Assembly: GCA_944346885.1 (NCBI GenBank)
Contig: CALVMR010000010.1
Coordinates: forward strand, 1-46,674
DNA length: 46,674 bases
Reading direction: 5' to 3'
From: an uncultured Clostridia bacterium
GTDB taxonomy: Bacteria > Bacillota > Clostridia > Christensenellales > Borkfalkiaceae
Position numbers and translations under genes: made by a program. The number at the start of each line of letters is the position of its first letter. The first letter of the stretch is position 1. The notes beneath the pieces are model-generated. The model had not been told where the DNA came from and did not search any database. It saw only the letters and a program-made list of their open reading frames with translations. Shown here in pieces: positions 8,599 through 16,256 of this stretch.

Positions 8599-10410
8599 AT
8601 GGACATCTACTATGACCCCCTCGACAGGCGCTGCAAAAGCGTCTGCGGGGGGATCCGGCAAAACGAAACTTGTAAAATTAAAATTTTATGGGAAGGTACT
8701 GAGCCTTGCATGCTTATCCTCAAAAAGGACGGGCACGAGGCTCAGCCTTTGCGTATGCAGAAAACGCAAGAGGGGTGGGAGATAGACCTCTCTTTTGCCG
8801 ATTGCGGGTTGTATTTTTACCATTTCCGCATCGGAAAGCGCGAAGCGGGAATGGGGGAGCTGCGCAGGCTATCCTTTGCGCAGCCCGTACGCGATTGGCA
8901 GTTGCTTATCTTTGCGGAGGATTTTACCACGCCGGATTGGTTTAAGGGCGGCGTTATGTATCAGATCTTTCCGGACCGCTTTTATCGGGAAGGCGCTCTT
9001 CCCGTGGCGGGGAAAGGGAAGTGGATGCATAAAGAATGGAGCGAAATGCCCGCTTTCCGCGCAAACGCGCAGGGGAAGATCCTCAACAACGATTTCTTCG
9101 GCGGGAATTTAAAAGGGATCGCGGAAAAACTTCCGTATTTGGTGCAGCTCGGCGTCACCTCGCTGTATTTGAATCCCGTTTTCCGCGCGTATTCCAACCA
9201 TCGCTACGACACGGGCGATTATATGCAGATCGATCCGCTGTTGGGAAGCGAAGAGGATCTGATCGAGTTGGCGCAGCAGTGTAAAAAGCGCGGCATCCGC
9301 CTGATTTTAGACGGCGTGTTCAATCACACGGGAGACGACAGCCGATATTTTAACAAATACGGAAATTACGACAGCGTTGGGGCGTACCAATCCAAGCAGT
9401 CTCCGTATTACGATTGGTTTACCTTTCGTTCGTATCCGGATAAATACGACAGCTGGTGGGGGATCGACGTGCTTCCCGCCGTCAATGAAAACAGCCCGTC
9501 CTATCGGGAATTTATTACCGGGGAAAACGGCGTGCTGCGGCACTGGCTGCGCGCGGGGATCGCCGGTTGGCGGCTAGACGTTGCCGATGAACTGCCCGAT
9601 GAATTTGTGGAAGAGATCCGTTCGGCGGCAAAGGCGGAAAACGATTCTGCCATTATCATCGGCGAAGTGTGGGAAGACGCTTCCAATAAGATCGCATACA
9701 GCAAAAGGCGCCGTTATTTTCAGGGGAAAGAGCTTGACAGCGTGATGAATTACCCGCTGAAAAACGCCATAATCAATTTTGTTACGACCAACGACGTCTC
9801 TCAGTTCCGCGAAACGGTTGCCATGCTGCGGGATAATTATCCGAAATGCGTGTTGGATAGCTTGATGAATATCCTCGGTACGCACGATACGTTTCGTATC
9901 TTGACGGCGCTCGGCGGTGTGCCCGCGCAAAACAAAGAGGAAATGAGCGTAACAAAATTGAACCGTGAACAGCGCGCCGCCGCCAAAGAGCGTTTAAAGG
10001 CGGCGAGCATTTTGCAATATACGGTTTTTGGTGTTCCGTGCGTCTATTACGGAGACGAGGCGGGGATGGAAGGATACGCAGATCCGTTTTGCCGCTGCCC
10101 GTTCCCTTGGGATTCGATCGACGAAGACTTGCATGTGCACTACAAAAAATTGGGAAAAATACGCAAAAATTTCAGCGTGTTTTTTGACAGCGAATACAAA
10201 GAGCTCTTTTCGGATAAAAATTGCGTCGTGTATGAGCGCCGAAAGGGCGATGAGGTTATCGTCGTGTGCGTAAATAGGGGCAGCAACCGCTTCGATCTGC
10301 GTTTTAACGGTAAGCTGTACGATCTTCTGAACGGCGGAAAGGAATACGACGGTTGTTATACTCTTCGTGGAGAAATAAGCTGTATTTTAAGCAATAAAAG
10401 CATATTTTAG
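8599..10410 (+). CDS. GH13 alpha-glucan hydrolase (neopullulanase/maltogenic-amylase type)
   Basis: A 603-residue glycoside hydrolase without a signal peptide, so cytoplasmic. An N-terminal beta-sandwich of about 110 residues precedes a GH13 barrel opening with VMYQIFPDRFY. Family motifs are LILDGVFNHTG, GWRLDVADE (nucleophile Asp327), IIGEVWEDA (acid Glu356) and LGTHDTFR (Asp430). The DGVFNH and LGTHDT forms resemble cyclomaltodextrinase/neopullulanase/maltogenic amylase subfamilies. It probably trims limit dextrins or imported maltodextrins alongside GlgP; the exact bond specificity cannot be read from the sequence. It starts 9 nt after glgP with no clear ribosome site, suggesting coupling to glgP. 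It is the last gene of the operon. Confidence 0.88.
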   Translation: MDIYYDPLDRRCKSVCGGIRQNETCKIKILWEGTEPCMLILKKDGHEAQPLRMQKTQEGWEIDLSFADCGLYFYHFRIGKREAGMGELRRLSFAQPVRDWQLLIFAEDFTTPDWFKGGVMYQIFPDRFYREGALPVAGKGKWMHKEWSEMPAFRANAQGKILNNDFFGGNLKGIAEKLPYLVQLGVTSLYLNPVFRAYSNHRYDTGDYMQIDPLLGSEEDLIELAQQCKKRGIRLILDGVFNHTGDDSRYFNKYGNYDSVGAYQSKQSPYYDWFTFRSYPDKYDSWWGIDVLPAVNENSPSYREFITGENGVLRHWLRAGIAGWRLDVADELPDEFVEEIRSAAKAENDSAIIIGEVWEDASNKIAYSKRRRYFQGKELDSVMNYPLKNAIINFVTTNDVSQFRETVAMLRDNYPKCVLDSLMNILGTHDTFRILTALGGVPAQNKEEMSVTKLNREQRAAAKERLKAASILQYTVFGVPCVYYGDEAGMEGYADPFCRCPFPWDSIDEDLHVHYKKLGKIRKNFSVFFDSEYKELFSDKNCVVYERRKGDEVIVVCVNRGSNRFDLRFNGKLYDLLNGGKEYDGCYTLRGEISCILSNKSIF

Positions 10411-10820
10411 CTATTTTGCATAGTACTATGCGTGACGTAATTTGGTGGAAATGCCGTTGAGTTGTCAAATCAGGGAGAAACTCGGCTACGCGTTAATATA
10501 TTCGTAAAGAATTTTTATTGCTTTCGGGTGTTAACTTTTACCGTGCGTTCACGAACCGTTCGTACATTGCACACATGTTTATAGTATAGTATTTTATATA
10601 GTATAGTGTTTATAGGCGTACGGCTTTGTTATTTGCCGAAATGGTTTGATTTTTAAATGTTTTTTACTGTAAGGCAGGCATTCTCGCCGAATATAAGCGC
10701 AAATGTTAGCGTCGCAGAAAATACGTCTTGTTTTTATTGCCGCGCTTGATCGCAATATTTTTGAAAGAGTGTTTTACCCGGTCGTTTAGGGTTTCGGGTC
10801 ATATGTTTAAGGAGCGCAAT
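10411..10820. other. 410-bp AT-rich intergenic region with a palindrome and a short direct repeat
   Basis: No convincing gene is seen. The region holds the GCATAGTACTATGC palindrome right after the GH13 stop and a direct repeat of TATAGTATAGT (10580-10590 and 10597-10607). A possible weak promoter (TTGCAC 10567-10572 with TATTTT 10590-10595) is too poor to call. The leader for the next operon must start somewhere here. Composition is clearly more AT-rich than the flanking genes. Confidence 0.6.
10418..10431. repeat. Palindrome GCATAGTACTATGC, intergenic copy
   Basis: A perfect 14-bp palindrome 8 nt after the GH13 stop codon. The same 14-mer occurs exactly once more, inside miaA at 32577-32590, where the palindrome extends to 22 bp. 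There is no T-run after it, so it does not look like a terminator. Confidence 0.7.
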
Positions 10821-11798
10821 ATGAAAAGGTGTTTGACCGCGATCGCTGCCGTGCTGTGCTGTATTTTTTTGAGCACGGCATTTTGTGCTTGTTCTTGGTT
10901 TTTTGAAAACCGCGCTCCCGTCGATGTCTATTTGCCGTATCTAGACGGCGCCGATGCGGCAGCGTCGGGCGCGCAATATGTTGCCGCCGCGCAGCAAGCC
11001 GACGTGGTAACGGTGATCGCAACCTATCCGGTGCGCACCGATATTGCTACTTCGTATACGCAGGTGTATTCCGGTGTTATTATAAACAAGGAAGGGTATG
11101 TGCTTACGACCTCTGCGGCGGCTTCTTTGGAGTACAAAAGCGGGGCGTATGCGTCCGCAACCCGCGTTGTTGCCGTTCTATCCGATGTGTACGGAAACGA
11201 CGAGCAATATTTGCTGAAATTGATCGATCACGACAGCGCCCTCGGCGTTGCGCTCTTTGTGTTTTACGACACTTTTTATACGTACACCGATCCTTCGCAG
11301 AGCAATGCGGAAGAGGGATTTTGCCATTACGCCGCGTTCAGTGCGGTGCCGCCCGAAATCGGAGATGCTTGCGTTGCGGTCGGGAACGCAACGGGTGCGG
11401 TCAACTCGGATGCAAGCGGCTTGATCGGCGTGCAATATGTGCAGCAGGCGGTAACGCAGGGCGTTGTTTCCGCCGCGGGATCTGCCGACGAGGAAGCGGA
11501 GAGCGTGTCGTATGGCGGAACGGTCTATCCGTATTTATATTCGTCCGCCTCGGTCACGCCCGCCATGCTGGGCGGCGCGCTGTTCGATGCAAACGGTTAC
11601 CTGATCGGCATGCTTTCGGATAAAGTTACGGACGGCAGTTCCGACGAATCGTATCTGCGCCGTTTTTCCGCTTCGCTGCCTGCAAATTTTCTTTCCGCCT
11701 ACCTCGATGCGGTTTCCGAGCAGACGCAAACCGTCATCCCGTATACCTTGGCAACGGCGCAGGCGGAGCGCTCTTTAACGGAGGTGTATGATGCGTAG
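10821..11798 (+). CDS. Exported trypsin/HtrA-fold pseudoprotease
   Basis: A 325-residue exported protein. The first 24 residues form a signal peptide; the sequence ends FCAC, a poor lipobox, so lipidation at Cys24 is possible but uncertain. Residues about 55-290 look like an HtrA/S1C fold: SGVIINKEGYVLTT matches the strand before the catalytic His, and LGGALFDANGYLIGML matches the strand around the catalytic Ser. The triad appears lost: Ala99 sits at the His position, the Asp region reads SALGVALF, and Leu250 replaces Ser in what should be GNSGGPL. No PDZ domain is present. Start 10821 was chosen because AAGGAG precedes it and it begins the signal peptide. The next gene overlaps its end by 8 nt. 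Confidence 0.72.
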   Translation: MKRCLTAIAAVLCCIFLSTAFCACSWFFENRAPVDVYLPYLDGADAAASGAQYVAAAQQADVVTVIATYPVRTDIATSYTQVYSGVIINKEGYVLTTSAAASLEYKSGAYASATRVVAVLSDVYGNDEQYLLKLIDHDSALGVALFVFYDTFYTYTDPSQSNAEEGFCHYAAFSAVPPEIGDACVAVGNATGAVNSDASGLIGVQYVQQAVTQGVVSAAGSADEEAESVSYGGTVYPYLYSSASVTPAMLGGALFDANGYLIGMLSDKVTDGSSDESYLRRFSASLPANFLSAYLDAVSEQTQTVIPYTLATAQAERSLTEVYDA

Positions 11799-13794
11799 TA
11801 CAATGCTTCGCTCGGCAAAAGCGATGTTCTCCGTTTTATTGGCGGTACTGTTCTTGTTGGCGGCGTTTGGCTGCAACGGCGCCGACGAACAGAAAACCGA
11901 CGCCGAGCAGGCGTATACCGGCAACACCGTACACGAAGAGCCGTACGTTGAAAGAGAGGGTGGCGAAGGCACAGATTTTTCCGTCTTGTATCAAAAAACA
12001 TATACTTCCGTCGTTACGGTCACGATTGAGTATACCGTGCGGGAGCAGATCGGCTGGCAGATCGTTACCGAACAGAAAGAGGCGATCGGCAGCGGCGTTG
12101 TATTCGACGCGGAACAAGGATACATTCTTACGTCGTCTTATTTGTTTGAAACGGCGAATTTAGAACTTTCCTGTTCGGTTATCTTTTACGACGGCACGGC
12201 GATGGAGGCGGAACTTGTTGCCTGTGACGCGCACAGTTCGCTGTATCCTTTTAATTCTACCACGTTTTACAATTCGGATATTGCAGTCGTGGAAGTTACG
12301 GGCGTCTCCGACGGCACGCAGACGCTGCCGCCGGGCGTAGCGGCTGCCGCGTTCGGCAATTCTTCGGAGGTAGAATACGGGCAGAGCTGCTATACGATCG
12401 GTACGGTGCTGACGGAAAACGGCGCGATCGCAAACGTGTTGGAGAGCGATATCGTTACAAAGCCGTATATCACGCACGAGAGCCGTTTTCAATTGGCAGA
12501 CGGCGGGATTTGGGGCATGGAGCGCAATTTGTTTGACGGCTCTTTCGGCTATCTCATCATGACGGGATTGACGCTGCGTGAAGGAAACGCCGGCGCTCCG
12601 CTGTTTGACGCGCACGGCAATGTTGTCGGCATGCTGAATTACCGTGCCGAGGGCACGCGGATCATGCAGGACGCCAATGTTTACGGCATTTCTTTTGCCA
12701 CGCCCGCATCCACGCTGAAAGCGTTTTTGAATGAATTTTATAAGAGCACCGGCGGGAATGTTTCCTTTGCAGACGATATCCGCACGTTGACGAGTATTTT
12801 TTCGGATACCTGCACGCTCGAAGGGGCGGCAATGACCTCGCGCGATGAGCGCGATCCCGTTTATGCTTTGACCGAACTGTACGACGACTATTTTATTGTC
12901 GGCGACGAAAGCGAGATCGTTTTTACGGACGGAACGTATGCGGAAACGGGAGAAACGGCAGCCGAGCGCGTCGCTTCGCAGCGCATCAACAGTACGGTCA
13001 AGATCGTGTGCTATGTTTATACGGGCAGCAGCTACGGCGTAACGGAGGGCTCCGGATTCATCATCAACAGCGACGGGTATCTGATCACAAATTTGCACGT
13101 TGTCAACTGCCTTGTAGACGAAACCAATTCCGTCGGAAACATCAATGCGCAAGTCGATCCGGAGATCGGCAGCGGCTGGTTTTATGCGATATTTGAAAAC
13201 GGATTTGTCGATGATTCGGACGTGCGAAAATACGCGTTGCTTCGGCTAGAAGTTGTTGCCTTCGACAAAACAGGGGATCTGGCGCTGCTGCGGTTCGTCA
13301 ATGGTATTTCGCACGAAGAGAGCGGAAAAACCGTAACGGGCTTTTCCGAAAACACCGTGTGCGCGTTTGAAACGGATGTTGCCTTCGGGGAAGCGGTGTT
13401 TGCGATCGGAAACCCGGAAGGGTTCGGCGTCGTTTTGTCGCAGGGCGTCGTATCCAATCCTGCGGCAACCGTTTATGAAAGCGAAGTAGGATACAAACAC
13501 GTTTTGACCGATTGCCCGATCAACAGCGGAAATTCCGGCGGGCCGTTGTTCAACGCGGAAGGAAACGTTGTGGCGGTGAACGCCTTGGGGCTGAACATCG
13601 ATTCGTATCCCGGCTATGAAAACACGAGCTGGTCGATCCGTGCGGATGCGGTCGTCACGTTTTTGGATACGGCAAACGCCATTGCAAACGGCACGTTGAA
13701 AACGTCGGCGCAGCTCGGCGAATACGGCGGGAACGGGCGGGTATTCGTGCGCGCCGATCGGTTGCAGGAGGAGGCGGCGTATCGGCTTGCGTAG
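11791..13794 (+). CDS. Two-domain HtrA-like lipoprotein: degenerate domain plus intact serine protease domain
   Basis: A 667-residue predicted lipoprotein with signal peptide and lipobox AAFGC (Cys28). Domain 1 (about 62-315) has the HtrA/S1C fold but Tyr117 at the His position (GYILTSSYLF) and Ala267 at the Ser position (GNAGAPL); Asp163 in NSDIAVV remains. Domain 2 (about 393-645) has an intact triad: His436 in LITNLHVV, Asp496 in GDLALL and Ser582 in GNSGGPL. No PDZ domain follows, unlike most HtrA/DegP proteases. Start ATG 11791 is 6 nt from GGAGG; an ATG at 11788 is also possible. Translation is coupled to the upstream pseudoprotease. It probably acts in extracytoplasmic protein quality control or signalling, but the substrate is unknown. 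Confidence 0.8.
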   Translation: MRSTMLRSAKAMFSVLLAVLFLLAAFGCNGADEQKTDAEQAYTGNTVHEEPYVEREGGEGTDFSVLYQKTYTSVVTVTIEYTVREQIGWQIVTEQKEAIGSGVVFDAEQGYILTSSYLFETANLELSCSVIFYDGTAMEAELVACDAHSSLYPFNSTTFYNSDIAVVEVTGVSDGTQTLPPGVAAAAFGNSSEVEYGQSCYTIGTVLTENGAIANVLESDIVTKPYITHESRFQLADGGIWGMERNLFDGSFGYLIMTGLTLREGNAGAPLFDAHGNVVGMLNYRAEGTRIMQDANVYGISFATPASTLKAFLNEFYKSTGGNVSFADDIRTLTSIFSDTCTLEGAAMTSRDERDPVYALTELYDDYFIVGDESEIVFTDGTYAETGETAAERVASQRINSTVKIVCYVYTGSSYGVTEGSGFIINSDGYLITNLHVVNCLVDETNSVGNINAQVDPEIGSGWFYAIFENGFVDDSDVRKYALLRLEVVAFDKTGDLALLRFVNGISHEESGKTVTGFSENTVCAFETDVAFGEAVFAIGNPEGFGVVLSQGVVSNPAATVYESEVGYKHVLTDCPINSGNSGGPLFNAEGNVVAVNALGLNIDSYPGYENTSWSIRADAVVTFLDTANAIANGTLKTSAQLGEYGGNGRVFVRADRLQEEAAYRLA

Positions 13795-13827
13795 TCGGGT
13801 GCCGTAATAAAAACAGTTGATTTTGTA

Positions 13828-13866
13828 CGGAGACAGGGGCTTATGCAAATTGCGATCCTGTCTCCG
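13828..13866 (+). terminator. Possible terminator hairpin after the HtrA-like operon
   Basis: A perfect 10-bp stem CGGAGACAGG / CCTGTCTCCG encloses a 19-nt loop 33 nt after the stop. The following sequence is only moderately T-rich, so termination is possible but not certain. Confidence 0.45.
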
Positions 13867-14335
13867 TTCGTTTGAGAGCGTTTTTATGCATGCGGTTTTG
13901 CGCAAAAGCTAACCAACAAAATACAGACCAAAAATCGTATGTATGATTGCGGCGCGAGACGCATGCAACAAAAAAAGCGCCGCTACGATTTGCGAAGCGC
14001 ATAATATTTTTGTTTGCAAGATGAGGAGCAAAAACATTTTGCAAAACAACAAGCCAAAAGTGTATGCGCGTAAATACGCGCATCCTTAAAAGAAAGCGCC
14101 AAAAAAATGCGGAAAAAAGATTTTGATCGGCAGAAAAGCGCAAATAGCCCCCTTTTTCACGTCTTTTTATGCGTAAAAGCTGTGTTTTACGCATAGTTTT
14201 AGCTGTCGATATACCGCAGCACACGCTCTCCCCCGCATGCAAACGGAACGATCTTTTCGCGTGCCGATCGCCGTGATCGGCAAAGTGCTGTACCCTGCCG
14301 CGTTATAATAACGGCAATTTCATACAAAAACAAAC
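13867..14335. other. Intergenic region with several inverted repeats, no gene seen
   Basis: About 470 bp without a credible gene. It contains several hairpins: AAATCGTA..GCGGCGC pairing with GCGCCGC.TACGATTT (about 13932-13991, with an asymmetric bulge), ATGCGCGT/ACGCGCAT (14064-14083), TATGCGTAAAA/TTTTACGCATA (14168-14195) and GCCGATC/GATCGGC (14263-14281). The one longer reading frame, on the minus strand, has no family likeness. It could hold a small structured RNA or be decayed sequence. Confidence 0.5.
14168..14195. repeat. Hairpin with arms matching the palindromic element in reverse order
   Basis: An 11-bp stem TATGCGTAAAA / TTTTACGCATA with a 6-nt loop. The arms contain the same TTACGCATA and TATGCGTAA sequences as the extended palindrome in miaA, but in the opposite order. 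Confidence 0.5.
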
Positions 14336-14376
14336 CGGGGAGAGATTTTTCAAGAACCCCTCCCCGATTTTTTCTT
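14336..14376. terminator. Bidirectional terminator after the lipoprotein gene
   Basis: CGGGGAG / CTCCCCG stem with T-rich sequence on both sides (ATTTTTTC on plus; TTTGTTTTTG on minus). It lies 10 nt beyond the stop of the minus-strand lipoprotein gene. Confidence 0.75.
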
Positions 14377-14386
14377 TTAAAATAAT

Positions 14387-15445
14387 TTACTTTGTATAAA
14401 CATAATAATCGCCGTCTTCGCTTCGTGTGTAATTGGCATCGTCATTTAAAAATGCATTCACGTTTTCCGCCTTGTCAACGATCGATTTCATAACTTTGAT
14501 CTTGGTTGCGTGTTCGATCAAATCACCGCAGGCATTTAAGTTCGTTAAAGAAGTATAAATTGCTTCGCTTTCGATGACGACGTCAGCCAAAGTAGTGATG
14601 CCGTCAAAAACATTTTCTTCAATCGTTGCAATTGAATCCGAAACGGTTATTTTTGTTAACGGAGGAGCTGCAAACATTCCTCCGCCAAATGCGTAATCGG
14701 GCGATAAAGAGGTTATGGTATCGACTTGGTGATCCTCGCCCTCAACAAATTCAATATAATTTCCGATATCGTATGTGATATCGTCTGCAAGCAAATCGTT
14801 TCCTATGATCGCTAGAAGTTTTTGATATTGCTGCAAATAATTTTCTTTTGTGAAATTTACCGTTTCTCCATTGTATGTATAGGAAAACGATTCAAGTTTT
14901 CCCGCCACCATTTCGATAAACGGACGCGTGACGCATGTAAAATTGCTCTCATCGATTTTATCTTCCGGCGTCAAAGTATAATCGGTCAGCTCTATCGTGA
15001 TTGTTGTGGAAAGGTCTGTATACTCTTTTTTTACTTGTGTAAAAAATTCTTCTGCTTCCCCTACCCGAATATATTGTTTTTCGCCGTTGTTGATGCAAAC
15101 ACTGTACATGCCGCCAACCAATATAAATCTGTCGTAATCGGTGATGTTTTCCGCCCAAATTTCATAATCCAAGGAAGATTCGTCTCCGTAATTTATAATA
15201 TCCTTAATATTGTATTCCACCGTGCACACATCGGAATCGGTACTTTGGATCGAATAGGAAGACGGAATGATTATTTCTGTTTTATCCCCCACATACCCGA
15301 TCATTTTATTCCCTTCAAAAACAAACCCGTCGTAAACGGCAGGACCGCTCGGAACGATCGGATCCTTAATTGCGCAGGCAGAAAGCAAAAACAGTGCGGG
15401 AACAATAAGGACCAAAGCAAAACACAAACGTAAAAATTTTTTCAT
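14387..15445 (-). CDS. Lipoprotein of unknown function, possible BspA/LRR-like C-terminal segment
   Basis: A 352-residue secreted lipoprotein: signal peptide with lipobox LLSAC (Cys24). I do not recognise the central part, which is rich in acidic, Thr and Tyr residues. Near residues 265-325 the pattern LTKITVSDSIATIEENVFDG..TLADVVI resembles one or two leucine-rich repeats of the BspA (LRR_5) type, where I-x-x-x-A-F and L-x-x-V-x-I units repeat. That likeness is weak and the repeat count is low. The start follows AAAGGAGG. The gene has its own strong promoter and terminator, so it is monocistronic, and it looks more AT-rich than its neighbours. Surface binding or carbohydrate recognition would be a guess. 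Confidence 0.75.
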   Translation of the reverse strand: MKKFLRLCFALVLIVPALFLLSACAIKDPIVPSGPAVYDGFVFEGNKMIGYVGDKTEIIIPSSYSIQSTDSDVCTVEYNIKDIINYGDESSLDYEIWAENITDYDRFILVGGMYSVCINNGEKQYIRVGEAEEFFTQVKKEYTDLSTTITIELTDYTLTPEDKIDESNFTCVTRPFIEMVAGKLESFSYTYNGETVNFTKENYLQQYQKLLAIIGNDLLADDITYDIGNYIEFVEGEDHQVDTITSLSPDYAFGGGMFAAPPLTKITVSDSIATIEENVFDGITTLADVVIESEAIYTSLTNLNACGDLIEHATKIKVMKSIVDKAENVNAFLNDDANYTRSEDGDYYVYTK

Positions 15446-15510
15446 ACCTTCCTCCTTTTCGTTATGTCAACAAAGGGGCAAGATAAAACAAGAAAACATA
15501 ACTTAATAAA

Positions 15511-15539
15511 AGTATAAACTATAAATTTCTATTTGTCAA
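15511..15539 (-). promoter_or_regulatory. Promoter of the lipoprotein gene
   Basis: On the minus strand TTGACA (15539-15534), a 17-nt spacer and TATACT (15516-15511), about 65 nt before the start codon. Confidence 0.8.
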
Positions 15540-15548
15540 CCCCCAAAC

Positions 15549-15583
15549 AAAAAAAGGGATAGTTGCTCACTATCCCTTTTTTG
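15549..15583 (-). terminator. Terminator of hsp20
   Basis: A 13-bp stem AAAAAAGGGATAG / CTATCCCTTTTTT with a 7-nt loop, T-rich on both strands, 60 nt past the hsp20 stop. It sits just upstream of the lipoprotein promoter and insulates it. Confidence 0.85.
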
Positions 15584-15642
15584 TTCTGCTGCGATCAAAT
15601 TATTTTGACCTTTCGCCCTTTTTTCGGTTTTACCCGCCCTTG

Positions 15643-16071
15643 TTATTCGATCGTGATCGTGCTCGAAGCGGGCTCTTTCGGCGTCTCCTTCGGAATGCTG
15701 ATGCGCAGAATGCCGTTTTCGTATTTCGCCTTGATGTCTTCCTTGTTGACGTCGCCGATGTAGTAGCTGCGGCTGCAAGAATAGCTGCGTTCGCGGCGGA
15801 TGTACTTTTCTTTTTCGTCCTGCTCCTTTTCGGACTTCTGTACGGAAATATTCAGATATCCGTCCGAAACGTTCAAACCGATATCCTTTTTATCCATGCC
15901 GGGCAGCTCCACTTCCATTACATATTCCCGCTCGTTTTCCTTCACGTCGGTGCGCATGTAATTGTGCGTGCGGTTATGCCTGTACCCGAAAAACGGGAAA
16001 AGCTCGTTCATCGCTTCGTCAAAGAAGTCGTAATCGCTGCCGTTGTTCCTCTGCATGATCTCATGTTTCAT
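15643..16071 (-). CDS. Small heat-shock protein, Hsp20/alpha-crystallin family
   Basis: ATP-independent holdase chaperone of 142 residues. The alpha-crystallin domain spans about residues 40-142: YVMEVELPGMDKKDIGLNV, YLNISV, and the A-x-x-x-N-G-I-L-x-I-x-I-P motif (AKYENGILRISIPK). The C-terminal tail lacks a clear I-x-I anchor apart from TITIE at the end. Start 16071 was preferred: AAGGAG lies 9 nt upstream, whereas the earlier in-frame ATG (16080) directly abuts it. A CIRCE-like operator and a strong promoter precede it, so HrcA repression together with groESL is likely. Confidence 0.92.
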   Translation of the reverse strand: MKHEIMQRNNGSDYDFFDEAMNELFPFFGYRHNRTHNYMRTDVKENEREYVMEVELPGMDKKDIGLNVSDGYLNISVQKSEKEQDEKEKYIRRERSYSCSRSYYIGDVNKEDIKAKYENGILRISIPKETPKEPASSTITIE

Positions 16072-16093
16072 AATAATCATCTCCTTTTCGGTG

Positions 16094-16120
16094 TTAGCAC
16101 TTAACTGATATAAGTGTTAG
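16094..16120. promoter_or_regulatory. CIRCE-like HrcA operator upstream of hsp20
   Basis: TTAGCACTT, 9 nt, AAGTGTTAG; the consensus is TTAGCACTC-N9-GAGTGCTAA. The left arm matches 8 of 9 and the right arm 6 of 9. An extra half-site TTAGCACTC follows at 16117-16125. It lies between the promoter and the start codon, where binding would block transcription. Confidence 0.7.
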
Positions 16121-16144
16121 CACTCTTTTCTTGATTCTGCTAAT

Positions 16145-16172
16145 ATTATAGCACGTCCTCAGAATTTGTCAA
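16145..16172 (-). promoter_or_regulatory. Promoter of hsp20
   Basis: On the minus strand TTGACA (16172-16167), a 16-nt spacer and TATAAT (16150-16145), directly upstream of the CIRCE-like site. Confidence 0.85.
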
Positions 16173-16207
16173 GGGTTTTATATAAATTTTATAAAATTTT
16201 TTTTGAA

Positions 16208-16247
16208 AAACCCAAAAACAAAAGGCACCGCTGCCATGCAGGGTGCC
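16208..16247 (-). terminator. Terminator of the proC-rnhA-TVP38 gene group
   Basis: Read on minus: GGCACC-CTGC-atg-GCAG-c-GGTGCC followed by TTTTGTTTTTGG, starting 10 nt after the TVP38-like stop. Confidence 0.75.
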
Positions 16248-16256
16248 CTATGCTTT

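Noticed and set aside
10580..10607. TATAGTATAGT direct repeats as tandem promoter or phage-like operator
   Set aside because: Only two copies in an AT-rich stretch, with no paired -35 element; chance similarity is likely.
13841..14242. 133-codon minus-strand frame in the intergenic region after the HtrA-like gene
   Set aside because: It has no ribosome site, its sequence is rich in Phe, Arg and Trp without domain likeness, and it crosses several hairpins; the region is better read as non-coding.
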